From: Ilyomonas sp965247435
Lineage (GTDB): Bacteria; Bacteroidota; Bacteroidia; Chitinophagales; Chitinophagaceae
Assembly (NCBI GenBank): GCA_965247435.1
Contig: OZ252019.1
Location: 1,798,001-1,862,000, forward strand
Direction: 5' to 3'
Length of the DNA stretch: 64,000 nt
Below the pieces are notes generated by a model, which did not search any database, was not told where the DNA came from, and saw only the letters and a program-made list of their open reading frames with translations. The number at the start of each line of letters is the position of its first letter. Position 1 is the stretch's first letter. This document shows positions 9,201 through 16,392 of the stretch, in pieces. The translations under genes and the position numbers were made by a program.

Positions 9201-10754
9201 TCACAGTTTTTCCAGCTTTTTCTTACAAACCTGTAAGTTAATGCCTTTGCCGAGCACCGGCAAAAACAAATCGCCCGCCTTTTCTACCCGCTGTAGCGCA
9301 TTCTTAATGGTAAACTCCGCTATTTGCAGTCCGGGCTTTACTGCTGCCCACTCCAGCGGCATACTTACCGTAGCACCTGGCTTGGGCCGCACACTGTAGG
9401 GCGCGGCAACCGTTTGGCCCCATTTATTTTGCATAAAATCTATATACAACTTATCCTCCCGCTCATTTATCGCCCGCTTAATGGTGTTAATATCGGGCAA
9501 TTGCTGCACGGTGAGCGCTGCAATTTGCTCCGCAAACGGACGGCTTTCGTCGTAAGAATACTTTGCGCCGAGCGGAATATAAATGTGCAGTCCCGTAGCG
9601 CCGGAAGTTTTGCAATATGCTGCAGCGCCGGCGCGATCCAGCACTTCTTTTATCACATTTGCCACAGTTATCACGTCGTCAAAACTGTTTTTCTCCGACG
9701 GATCCAGGTCCAGCACGAGGTAATCCGGCTTGTCGAGGTGTTTTACCGTAGAATTCCACGGATTAATCTCGATGCAGCCCATATTAGCCATATAGAGCAG
9801 CGTGTCTTTATTGTTGCAAAGCAAATAATCTATATTTCTTTTATTACTTTCAGAGAAAATGGATGCCGTTTGCGCCCATTCCGGCGCGGAATTGCCTACG
9901 TCTTTCTGAAAAAAGCCTGCTTCTTCAATGCCACTCGGTGTGCGCCTCATGCTTTGCGGCCGGCCCTGCAGGTACGGCTTCATATACCGGTACATTGCAT
10001 TATAATATTGGATTAAATCTCCCTTGGTCAGTCCGTCTGCCGGCCAGAAGAGCTTATCTACATGCGTAAAAGCCACCTTTTTACTTAAACCATCCAGCGC
10101 AGTAGCTTCGTGCAGAACCGGAAGTTTTTTCTTTGCCGCCGCAGCCGCTTTTTTGGGCGCTTTCTTTACTGTTGCTGCCGATTTTTGCACCTTTCCCGCT
10201 GCTGCCAGCGTTTTATTAATGGGCGAAGCAGGATCGGTTTCGTCTTCACTGTTATAAGGCTCATCCGTAGCATAGTCGTCGCGCTCTTTTATCAGCAGCC
10301 AGCTATTGGGCGCTCCTTTTTTCAGCTTTACCAGCGCAAATTGCCCCTTTAACTTCCGGCCGTTGAGGATAAACTTGAGCGAACCGGCGGCAATTGCTTC
10401 CCCGCCATTGTTTTTATTCTCTGCAGATAGCGTGTAAGTACCACTATCCCAGATTTCTACAATGCCGGCGCCGTAGTTTCCTTCCGGTATTATGCCTTCA
10501 AACCCGGCATAGTCTATCGGGTGGTCTTCTACCATCATGGCCAGCCGCTTATCCTTCGGGTTTAGCGAGGGGCCTTTGGGTACCGCCCAGCTTTTTAGCA
10601 CTCCATCCATTTCTAAGCGAAAGTCGTAGTGCAGGCGCGAGGCATTATGCCGTTGTACTACAAAAATCAGCTTGTTTTGCTGTTGCAGTGTAGCACTTAC
10701 CGGCTCCGGCGTATCGGCAAAGTTTCTTTTTTGTTTATAAAGCGATAAACTCAT
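9201..10754 (-). CDS. LigD-like phosphoesterase-polymerase fusion lacking the ligase domain
   Basis: A 517-residue protein with two of the three LigD domains used in bacterial non-homologous end joining. The 3'-phosphoesterase domain (about 8-165) has HNASRLHYDFRLEMDG (H36, H42, D44) and EDHPIDY. A Lys/Ala-rich linker (about 177-225, KKAPKKAAAAAKKK) follows. The AEP-type polymerase domain (about 226-505) has the metal motif LDLD (D349, D351) and SGATGLHIYI (H390). No ATP-dependent ligase domain and no KxDG nucleotidyl-transfer motif is present, although full LigD is usually 800 or more residues. No Ku gene is in the window. The longer frame to 10823 was rejected because MSLSLYKQKRNF is the usual LigD start. 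Confidence 0.85.
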   Translation of the reverse strand: MSLSLYKQKRNFADTPEPVSATLQQQNKLIFVVQRHNASRLHYDFRLEMDGVLKSWAVPKGPSLNPKDKRLAMMVEDHPIDYAGFEGIIPEGNYGAGIVEIWDSGTYTLSAENKNNGGEAIAAGSLKFILNGRKLKGQFALVKLKKGAPNSWLLIKERDDYATDEPYNSEDETDPASPINKTLAAAGKVQKSAATVKKAPKKAAAAAKKKLPVLHEATALDGLSKKVAFTHVDKLFWPADGLTKGDLIQYYNAMYRYMKPYLQGRPQSMRRTPSGIEEAGFFQKDVGNSAPEWAQTASIFSESNKRNIDYLLCNNKDTLLYMANMGCIEINPWNSTVKHLDKPDYLVLDLDPSEKNSFDDVITVANVIKEVLDRAGAAAYCKTSGATGLHIYIPLGAKYSYDESRPFAEQIAALTVQQLPDINTIKRAINEREDKLYIDFMQNKWGQTVAAPYSVRPKPGATVSMPLEWAAVKPGLQIAEFTIKNALQRVEKAGDLFLPVLGKGINLQVCKKKLEKL

Positions 10755-10823
10755 GCGGTTACTTTTTGGATTAACGAATAAAAAGCGCTGATTTATAACA
10801 GCATTGGTTAACAATGACCGCAA

Positions 10824-11158
10824 AAAAACAGCCAGCCTCCTCTTTTTCAGATTACGACTGGCTGTATAACCACCCTAAAACCACCACACAACAAATTTTT
10901 GCTACGATCTTGGTTTTTAAACCATTATTCTATCTGGTTGCATAACGTTTACTTTTAAAATCTGCACCTTTTGCCCAAAGTTTTGCATTTTTACTCTTGT
11001 AATCAGCGTGTTTTTTTATAAAATCAGCGTATCTGTTTCAAAATTCAACGCACTTTCTTTAAAATTCAGCGCGTTTTTCTTTTTATTCAGCGCTTTTTTT
11101 TGAATTTTCAGCGCACTTATTTCAATAAAACGCCGGCTTAAATCCTAAACTACTGCGT
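10824..11158. other. non-coding stretch between the LigD-like gene and the repeat protein gene
   Basis: Contains an 8-base inverted repeat (ACAGCCAG at 10828-10835 and CTGGCTGT at 10858-10865) near the 5' end of the LigD-like gene, and the 21-base periodic array at 10959-11126. No complete gene with a start codon was found. Confidence 0.6.
10959..11126. repeat. eight degenerate 21-base tandem units
   Basis: The core TCAGCG (or close variant) recurs with its C at 11004, 11025, 11046 (TCAACG), 11067, 11088 and 11109, exactly 21 bases apart; two weaker units fit the same phase at 10962 and 10983. Each core is followed by a T-rich tract, so the T tracts are phased over two helical turns. On the minus strand the units read as a seven-residue repeat (for example NALNFKE, SALNFET) interrupted by a stop at 11016-11018 and without a start codon. 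Confidence 0.8.
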
Positions 11159-12100
11159 TTAATTATTTACTGTTACCCTAAAAACCGCTGTTTCCAGTGT
11201 TGAAGCGTTTTCAACGGTAATAGCGCTCCATCCTTTTAGTATTCCCATCTTTCCGTTAGGCTTTACAATCACCGGCGAGCCATTTACCTGCCTTCCTTTG
11301 TGAACAAGAATGTCCACCGGGCCGGTATTTTCCAAAGTTGTACCTAAAACAACGGAAGTAATGGTCTTTTGTTCGCCCAATTTTAGTTTAGTAGTGCGTA
11401 CTCTGGGTTTGCCAGCCGAATTATCTACCGTAAAACCCCATAATCCAAGCTGGCGGTCATTGCTGCTGTACAGATTTTTGAGAAAATCGGCAATACCGCG
11501 CACGTTCTTCATAATGGGCTGCCAAACAAGGTCACGAAGTTGCGTCTCGTTCTCTGCCTGGCGCGTGGTGGTGATGAAACTGGTGTCGCAGCCTACCGAT
11601 TCCTGCACGGCGGCGGCATCGGCGGCAATATCTATGTGCTGGGCATCGAGATATGGCTGCAACGGGCTTTCGCCGGCGGGGTAACTATTGTGCTTGCTGT
11701 AGAAAGCAAAGAAAACATCTTTACGATCGGAGAAGGAAGACGGGTAATTTATCTTTCCATTGGCATCTACGGGCACGCCCCACGTGCCAAGCTCGCTGTA
11801 GTTATTGCCATAGAGCGATTTTAAAAACTGAACTTCCTTTTTGGTATTGCTAAAAGCGGGGTCAAACTTATTATCCCGCAACTGCCGGTAGTTATTGGCC
11901 TTTTTTACCAGCACCGCGCGGGTAACATCGTGGTTTTTGGCCCCTGCCGCAGCCGTACTGGCCGCTGTAATGTTGATATGATGCTGAATAAGGTACGGTC
12001 TAATGGGGCTGGAGGCGCCGTCCGTTGCATTTTTGGCCACAAGGCTCTCAAATAAAGTTTGCTGAAAGGTAAAATCGTCTTGAATTACAATTCTGGACAT
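11159..12100 (-). CDS. uncharacterised protein with a 114-residue internal duplication
   Basis: A 313-residue protein of unknown family without signal peptide or membrane segment. Two halves match with a constant offset of 114 residues: SPIRPYL at 32 and SPLQPYL at 146, QLRD at 73 and 187, FLKSLY at 92 and FLKNLY at 206, LGTWG at 104 and LGLWG at 218. A C-terminal beta-rich part (about 241-313) follows with VLGTTLENTGPVDILVHKG, which looks like a small sandwich or carbohydrate-binding-type fold. A -7 type promoter box is seen at 12131-12138. The gene is isolated; a structural or surface-binding role is conceivable, but nothing shows it. Confidence 0.75.
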   Translation of the reverse strand: MSRIVIQDDFTFQQTLFESLVAKNATDGASSPIRPYLIQHHINITAASTAAAGAKNHDVTRAVLVKKANNYRQLRDNKFDPAFSNTKKEVQFLKSLYGNNYSELGTWGVPVDANGKINYPSSFSDRKDVFFAFYSKHNSYPAGESPLQPYLDAQHIDIAADAAAVQESVGCDTSFITTTRQAENETQLRDLVWQPIMKNVRGIADFLKNLYSSNDRQLGLWGFTVDNSAGKPRVRTTKLKLGEQKTITSVVLGTTLENTGPVDILVHKGRQVNGSPVIVKPNGKMGILKGWSAITVENASTLETAVFRVTVNN

Positions 12101-12130
12101 ATTGGATTACGTTTTTTGTTAGTAATGCTC

Positions 12131-12138
12131 CAAAACTA
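12131..12138 (-). promoter_or_regulatory. candidate -7 box for the duplicated-repeat protein
   Basis: On the minus strand this reads TAGTTTTG, a full match to the Bacteroidota -7 consensus TAnnTTTG, 31 bases before the ATG. No TTTG is found at the expected -33 distance, so the call is tentative. Confidence 0.4.
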
Positions 12139-12243
12139 AAAAACGTCTTTTCTATTTTGCTTAAAAACGGTTTAGAATTTTCTTATAATCTTTTTAAAAA
12201 AGGCGCTGCAGAAGCGAAAAGGGCGCAAAGGCTGTAATATTGT

Positions 12244-12480
12244 ATGGCACTGTTGTTGAAACGGGAGAGGCTAAATCATTTTTTTATGACTGCAAAAGAA
12301 GAATTTGAGTGGTTGAAAGCAGATATGGTAGTGAATTACAAAAAATATATTGCGGCTATGGAAAGCCTCTCATTTAATGATATGGGCAATATGGCAATGC
12401 GGCTGCACCACAACGAATGCTTTTACAAATCGGCAATAAGCAACGACGCTTTGCGGGCATTTATTCAAAAGCATAAGTAA
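12244..12480 (+). CDS. small hypothetical protein
   Basis: A 78-residue frame; if the internal ATG at 12286 is used the protein has 64 residues and begins MTAKEEFEWLKADMVVNYKK. It is helical and charged, with no signal or membrane segment and no recognised motif. Composition is protein-like (balanced acids, bases and hydrophobics), which favours a real gene, but there is no supporting neighbour or promoter. Confidence 0.45.
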   Translation: MALLLKRERLNHFFMTAKEEFEWLKADMVVNYKKYIAAMESLSFNDMGNMAMRLHHNECFYKSAISNDALRAFIQKHK

Positions 12481-12505
12481 ATGGGCGCTATTAATAGAAG
12501 AAGAA

Positions 12506-12733
12506 TTAATTAAACATCCGGTTTATCTGGATTTCTATGCAACGGAGGTAATCTTTATCCGTATTGTATGTTTTTTTTGCTTTAAAACAGCCCTCTTTAT
12601 CCTTAATAAAATGGATTAAGTTGTTGTTGATTAAACTTTCTACAGAATAAATAGTTTCGGAGTAATAAATGGCCACCGGTAGCTGGCTGGGCTTGTTTTG
12701 ATGTAGTATTGGGATTTCGATAGATAATGTCAT
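12506..12733 (-). CDS. small hypothetical protein
   Basis: A 75-residue frame, convergent with the preceding small gene. It is rich in Ile, Asn and Lys, with an alternating pattern (LPVAIYYSETIYSVESLI) that suggests beta strands. No family recognised. Low GC compared with its neighbours. It may be real, a remnant, or chance. Confidence 0.4.
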   Translation of the reverse strand: MTLSIEIPILHQNKPSQLPVAIYYSETIYSVESLINNNLIHFIKDKEGCFKAKKTYNTDKDYLRCIEIQINRMFN

Positions 12734-13071
12734 CAGCCATAAAAATACAGCAGCGGGTGGGTTTGCAAAAGTTAATGTTGAGAATTGCAGTGTTATCTTT
12801 AGATGAACTTAGTTTTTATGTAATGCGGGTAAGTTAATTGCAGGTTTTTGTATAGATAACCGTTTCAGCGGCGGGCTATTATAGCGCTTCTGTAATTATC
12901 AGTTACCATTTCAGCAGTGTTTTATATCATAATATTTTAGAAAGGAAGACATAGATGGCGGTATCATAAAAGGGTTTATAAAAAAAATTCCCGGCCTTTC
13001 ACAATCCCTTTTCCACATCGGGCAATTGGCTTTCTTCCGCTATTTTTACACCCGAAAAAATGCACTGTATG
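12734..13071. other. non-coding stretch before the Fe-S protein gene
   Basis: No gene, strong hairpin or promoter box was recognised. The partner Fe-S/flavin-type subunit gene that usually precedes the CCG-domain gene in related genomes is not here. Confidence 0.4.
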
Positions 13072-13848
13072 ATGGTACCCAGCATGGCAGAAATGATGAT
13101 GAACGGCGAAACACCCGAAATTTTGTTTTGGGTGGGCTGCGCCGGCTCGTACGATGCGCGTGCGCAGAAGATAACGCGCGCTTTTGCGGGCATTCTAAAC
13201 AAAGTGGGCGTTAAATATGCCATCCTTGGCAAGGAAGAAGCCTGCACCGGCGATCCCGCGCGGCGTGCCGGCAACGAATTTCTCTTCCAGATGATGGCGT
13301 ATAATAATATCCAGGTGTTAAATGGCTATAATGTTAAGAAAATAGTGACTGCTTGCCCGCATTGCTTCAACATTTTTAAGAATGAATACCCCGAGCTGGG
13401 CGGAAATTACGAAGTATTGCACCATACTACGTTTTTGCAGGGATTAATAGACGAAGGCCGGATACAACTGCAGGGTGGCGGCGCATTTAAAGGCAAGAAA
13501 ATAACGTACCACGACAGTTGTTACCTTGGGCGGAGCAACAATATATACGAAGCGCCGCGAAAAGTGCTGGAAGCGCTGGATGCAGAGCTGATAGAAATGA
13601 AACGGTGCGGCAGTAAAGGGCTTTGCTGTGGTGCGGGCGGCGCACAATACTTTAAAGAAGACGAGCCGGGTAGCAAAAGAATCAACACTGAGCGCACGGA
13701 AGAGGCGCTGGGCACCGGCGCGGGGATAATTGCGGCCGCTTGTCCCTTCTGCAACACGATGCTGAGCGACGGCGTGAAGCATTCGGAGCGAGAAGGGGAC
13801 GTACAGGTGCTGGATGTGGCCGAATTAATCGCCATGAGCCTTGCTTGA
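13072..13848 (+). CDS. (Fe-S)-binding protein with two CCG (heterodisulfide-reductase-type) domains
   Basis: A 258-residue redox subunit related to GlpC/LutA/HdrB. The N-terminal CCG half has WVGCAGSYDARAQK and TACPHCFNIFKNEY; the C-terminal half has KKITYHDSCYLGR, CGSKGLCCGAGG and AACPFCNTML, giving two cysteine clusters that should each hold an iron-sulfur cluster. It passes electrons, usually to a partner with 4Fe-4S ferredoxin domains. That partner is missing next door. The frame is open from 13060; I start at the third ATG (13072) because MVPSMAEMM matches the usual family start. Confidence 0.85.
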   Translation: MVPSMAEMMMNGETPEILFWVGCAGSYDARAQKITRAFAGILNKVGVKYAILGKEEACTGDPARRAGNEFLFQMMAYNNIQVLNGYNVKKIVTACPHCFNIFKNEYPELGGNYEVLHHTTFLQGLIDEGRIQLQGGGAFKGKKITYHDSCYLGRSNNIYEAPRKVLEALDAELIEMKRCGSKGLCCGAGGAQYFKEDEPGSKRINTERTEEALGTGAGIIAAACPFCNTMLSDGVKHSEREGDVQVLDVAELIAMSLA

Positions 13849-14185
13849 TGGTTAATTGTTAATGGTTAATGGAGGATTTAATATTGAATATGGAATATTT
13901 AATATTAGAATACAGATACAAAGGCTTAAATACATAATCTTCATGTCTTTATTTATCAATATAACATAGCAAAACAAAGGCTTCCAAACAATTTATTAAA
14001 AACAGAAAGCACTTTCAGGCAATGTGGCGCGCAGGCACGGACGGATGCGCGGAGCGATCATGCCGTCCTTGACTTTTTTTGTTGCGTTTTTGTGTCAAGA
14101 CAAAAAAGCAACAGTGAAAACTTAAAACAAAAGACGTTTTCCACAATAACAATATTACTTATTACCTCTTCCTTATTAAATACTT
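13849..14185. other. non-coding stretch with TTAAT-rich repeats and a double hairpin
   Basis: It opens with the low-complexity motif GGTTAATTGTTAATGG also seen elsewhere in the window, continues AT-rich, then carries two consecutive hairpins at 14039-14112. No gene found. Confidence 0.5.
14039..14112. repeat. two adjacent hairpins, the first terminator-like
   Basis: GGACGG (14039-14044) pairs with CCGTCC (14063-14068), extended by ATG/CAT with a bulge, and a run of seven T begins at 14074. Directly after it, GTTGC (14081-14085) pairs with GCAAC (14108-14112), enclosing TTTTTGT/ACAAAAA around a GTCAAG loop. It may terminate the upstream Fe-S gene, or be a dispersed repeat element. Confidence 0.55.
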
Positions 14186-14701
14186 ATGAATCTCGCATAT
14201 GAACACCTCCTCCCGGAAGATTTTAATGGCAATTCCCGCGTGTGGCTGTACCAAAGCAACCGCTTATTTTCCATCGGCGAGGCATTGGAGATAGAAGACA
14301 GGATGTATGACTTTGTAGCAGCGTGGAATAGTCATGGTACGCCGGTGAAAGGCTACGCCAACCTGCTGTTCGGTCAGTTTATTGTGCTGATGGCCGATGA
14401 AAGTGCTACGGGTGTAAGCGGCTGCAGTACAGACAGCTCCGTACGGCTGATAAAAAATATAGAAAGCCTGTTTCACGTAAGCCTTTTTGATAGGCAGTCG
14501 CTCGCTTTTGTGGTAAAAGACAAGGTAGAAATACTGCCGATGGCACAATTGGAGTATGCGCTGCAGAATAACTTTATTACGCCTGATACTTTTTACTTTA
14601 ATAATCTTGTAAATACGAAGCAGCAACTGGAAAATGAATGGATTATCCCCGTAAGGGAGAGCTGGCTGGCCAAAAAGGTGAAAGCGATGGTGAAGGGGTA
14701 A
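14186..14701 (+). CDS. conserved Bacteroidota protein of unknown function (often labelled ABC transporter ATPase)
   Basis: A 171-residue soluble protein. Its conserved blocks are RVWLYQSNRLFS near the start, FIVLMADES, the polar motif SGCSTDSSV (about 98-106), and FNNLVNTKQQLENEWIIPV with a tryptophan before the end (ESWLAK). I recognise the layout from a widespread family in this phylum that databases often call ABC transporter ATPase. There is no Walker A, Walker B or LSGGQ signature here, so that name is not supported by the sequence. Function unknown; the Cys/Asp/Ser motif is the best candidate for an active or binding site. Confidence 0.75.
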   Translation: MNLAYEHLLPEDFNGNSRVWLYQSNRLFSIGEALEIEDRMYDFVAAWNSHGTPVKGYANLLFGQFIVLMADESATGVSGCSTDSSVRLIKNIESLFHVSLFDRQSLAFVVKDKVEILPMAQLEYALQNNFITPDTFYFNNLVNTKQQLENEWIIPVRESWLAKKVKAMVKG

Positions 14702-14850
14702 TTGTTGATGGTTAATTGTTAATTGAATAGGGGATAGGTAAGATGGAATATTGCGGAAAAGCAGTTGGCATTTTTAATATTACCTATTACTTCTTACTTA
14801 TTACGTGGTAAAGCCGTTGATTAAGGATTGAAAAGGGAATGCTTAAATAG

Positions 14851-14958
14851 ACCTCACTTAAATCCTCTCCAAAGGAGAGGACTTTATCTTCAAAATATTA
14901 AAAACTATGATTATTTTATTCTTGCCTTTCTCCTTTGGAGAAGGGTTGGGATGAGGTT
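14851..14958. repeat. inverted pair of about 32-base elements, each with its own hairpin
   Basis: The left element contains CCTCTCC-AAA-GGAGAGG (14864-14880), a perfect 7-base hairpin preceded by ACCTCA. The right element is its approximate reverse complement, with TTCTCC-TTT-GGAGAA (14928-14942) followed by GGGTTGGGATGAGGT. Such CCCAACCCTTCTCC-type elements are familiar in Bacteroidota intergenic DNA. The roughly 40 bases between them are AT-rich. Confidence 0.65.
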
Positions 14959-15066
14959 TGATAAAGAATTAGCGTAGCTGAAACAAATATCAGGTATTAC
15001 TTCTTACATATCTTCCTTTGCAAATACCAGTTAAGGATATAACAGGGATGATGGTAAATTGTTAAT

Positions 15067-15313
15067 GGTCAAATTTTGATTGAATAGGTAATATTTAAGA
15101 TTGAATATTTATCAATTGACTATTAACCATTACCAATCAACAATAATTATGGTCAATTTTTGATTGAATAGGTAATATTTAAGATTGAATATTTATCAAT
15201 TGCCCATTAACCATTACCAATCAACAATAATTATGGTCAATTTTTGATTGAATAGGTAATATTTAAGATTGAATATTAATCAATTGACTATTAACCATTA
15301 TCAATCAACAATA
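15067..15313. repeat. three direct tandem repeats of 84 bases
   Basis: Units start at 15067, 15151 and 15235, each beginning GGTCAA and exactly 84 bases long; the third runs into the 3' end of the DUF3078 gene at 15315. The units differ at only a few positions (for example GACT/CCCA/GACT in the ATCAATTG...ATTAACC section). Each unit contains TTGATTG and CAATCAA, so it can fold on itself. Confidence 0.9.
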
Positions 15314-15314
15314 G

Positions 15315-16262
15315 CTAATGCGATTGCTGGGCAAATGGCATGGTAAAGCCGACGCCAATCAGACTTTTAAGTTGCAGGCGCGGGCCTTTGTTGGCAAATT
15401 TTACATCATCATCATAAATCATATCGAGGTTGTAGGTGGCCGCCATAAACCGGTTGATCTTAAAAGCAAAAGCATTGGTTAAAAACATATCAATGTTTTG
15501 CGGGTTGTGGCCATAGTTGGAGAATAAATCTATGCGGCCTTTATACGTTGCGTTCTTATAAATGCTTGTATAATAATTGATGGATGCAAACGCGCCCACT
15601 TCATCATAAACATGATTATTAATGCCTACGCCGTAAGCGCCCTTCTGCGAAAGGCGGCGGTTGGCAACAAAAGTGGTACGGTTGGTAATGGGCGACAGGA
15701 AAATAGAGAACGTAGGCTTCGGTTTATAGTCGAAACCTACGGAAAGAATAAGATAAGCCGGCGATAAAAAAGTAGAAGCCAGGTCGCTGCTGTCTTTAGT
15801 ATAATACGTACGGCCATCGAAGAACTGCGAACGGAAATTAAACAGTCCGGAAAGGTACCATTTGTTGGAAGTATCTATGCGAAAGCCGTATTTGGAGAGC
15901 AAATCTATACGGTCGTCGTTCTTACGGCTGCCTAACGAGGTGGTTTGCACAAAGCCAAGGTTAAAATCGAAAGAATTGTCCCATGTATGCTTCTCATTCC
16001 GGTAAAAAAGGGAATAGTTTACATACGAATTAAGCGATAGCGAGAAGTTGTCACCGCCGGCGCTCCAGTTACTCAGCGTTCCCTGCGCCACATTAATGTT
16101 TACGATGCCGCCATGCTTCCATTTCCAGCGTGTAGTATCGTTCGCGTCTTTTTTTACATTGCGAAAAATCTCGTTGGGAAGCTCTTTTACCGGTATATCC
16201 TGCGCAAAAAGAAATGTTTTCGTAACAAAAAAAGAGAAAAAAAACAGTACTGCAGGTTTCAT
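15315..16262 (-). CDS. DUF3078 outer-membrane protein
   Basis: A 315-residue exported protein with a signal peptide (FFFSFFVTKTFLFAQ) and a mature part made of alternating beta strands (NINVAQGTLSNWSAGGDNFS, LSLNSYVNYSLFYRN, DNSFDFNLGFVQTTSLGSRK), the pattern of the Bacteroidota DUF3078 family and of an outer-membrane barrel. The segment NWSAGGDN is the hallmark block. A full promoter lies just upstream (16288-16318), which fixes the start at the ATG 16262; the longer frame to 16346 would overlap that promoter. Divergent from miaB. Role unknown. Confidence 0.85.
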   Translation of the reverse strand: MKPAVLFFFSFFVTKTFLFAQDIPVKELPNEIFRNVKKDANDTTRWKWKHGGIVNINVAQGTLSNWSAGGDNFSLSLNSYVNYSLFYRNEKHTWDNSFDFNLGFVQTTSLGSRKNDDRIDLLSKYGFRIDTSNKWYLSGLFNFRSQFFDGRTYYTKDSSDLASTFLSPAYLILSVGFDYKPKPTFSIFLSPITNRTTFVANRRLSQKGAYGVGINNHVYDEVGAFASINYYTSIYKNATYKGRIDLFSNYGHNPQNIDMFLTNAFAFKINRFMAATYNLDMIYDDDVKFANKGPRLQLKSLIGVGFTMPFAQQSH

Positions 16263-16287
16263 CTGTCCGTATTTGATAAAAAGGTGG

Positions 16288-16318
16288 CAAATATACTTTT
16301 GCCGGTATAGAAAACAAA
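16288..16318 (-). promoter_or_regulatory. Bacteroidota-type promoter for the DUF3078 gene
   Basis: On the minus strand TTTG (16315-16318) is followed by a 19-base spacer and TATATTTG (16288-16295), a full match to TTTG-N19-TAnnTTTG. The -7 box ends 25 bases before the chosen ATG. Confidence 0.75.
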
Positions 16319-16360
16319 TGTAAAGGTGCTGCCAATCTGACACCACACTTAATTTTTAAC

Positions 16361-16368
16361 TACTTTTG
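16361..16368 (+). promoter_or_regulatory. candidate -7 box for miaB
   Basis: TACTTTTG matches TAnnTTTG and lies 24 bases before the miaB ATG. No clear TTTG at -33, so only the -7 element is supported. Confidence 0.5.
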
Positions 16369-16392
16369 TCCCCTTAAATAATTGCATAAAGC

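Larger units (their letters stand above)
14702..15314. other. non-coding repeat-rich stretch
   Basis: Holds a pair of inverted CCTCA...GGAGAGG elements (14851-14958) and three 84-base tandem repeats (15067-15313), plus TTAAT-rich low-complexity DNA at 14701-14730. No gene is seen. Confidence 0.65.

Noticed and set aside
9324..10016. 230-residue plus-strand frame inside the LigD-like gene
   Set aside because: Antisense to the polymerase domain whose catalytic motifs are plain.
10999..11146. Minus-strand heptad-repeat frame as a coiled-coil gene
   Set aside because: No start codon and an in-frame stop at 11016-11018; reported as a repeat only.
12999..13274. Minus-strand frame whose end (VKIAEESQLPDVEKGL) looks protein-like outside the Fe-S gene
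   Set aside because: Most of it is antisense to the conserved first CCG domain; the short protein-like end may be chance or an old remnant and cannot be supported.
14186..14701. ABC transporter ATPase as a name for this protein
   Set aside because: No nucleotide-binding signature of any kind is present.
15067..15313. Direct repeats considered as a CRISPR array
   Set aside because: The units are contiguous 84-base copies with no unique spacers, and no cas gene is present.
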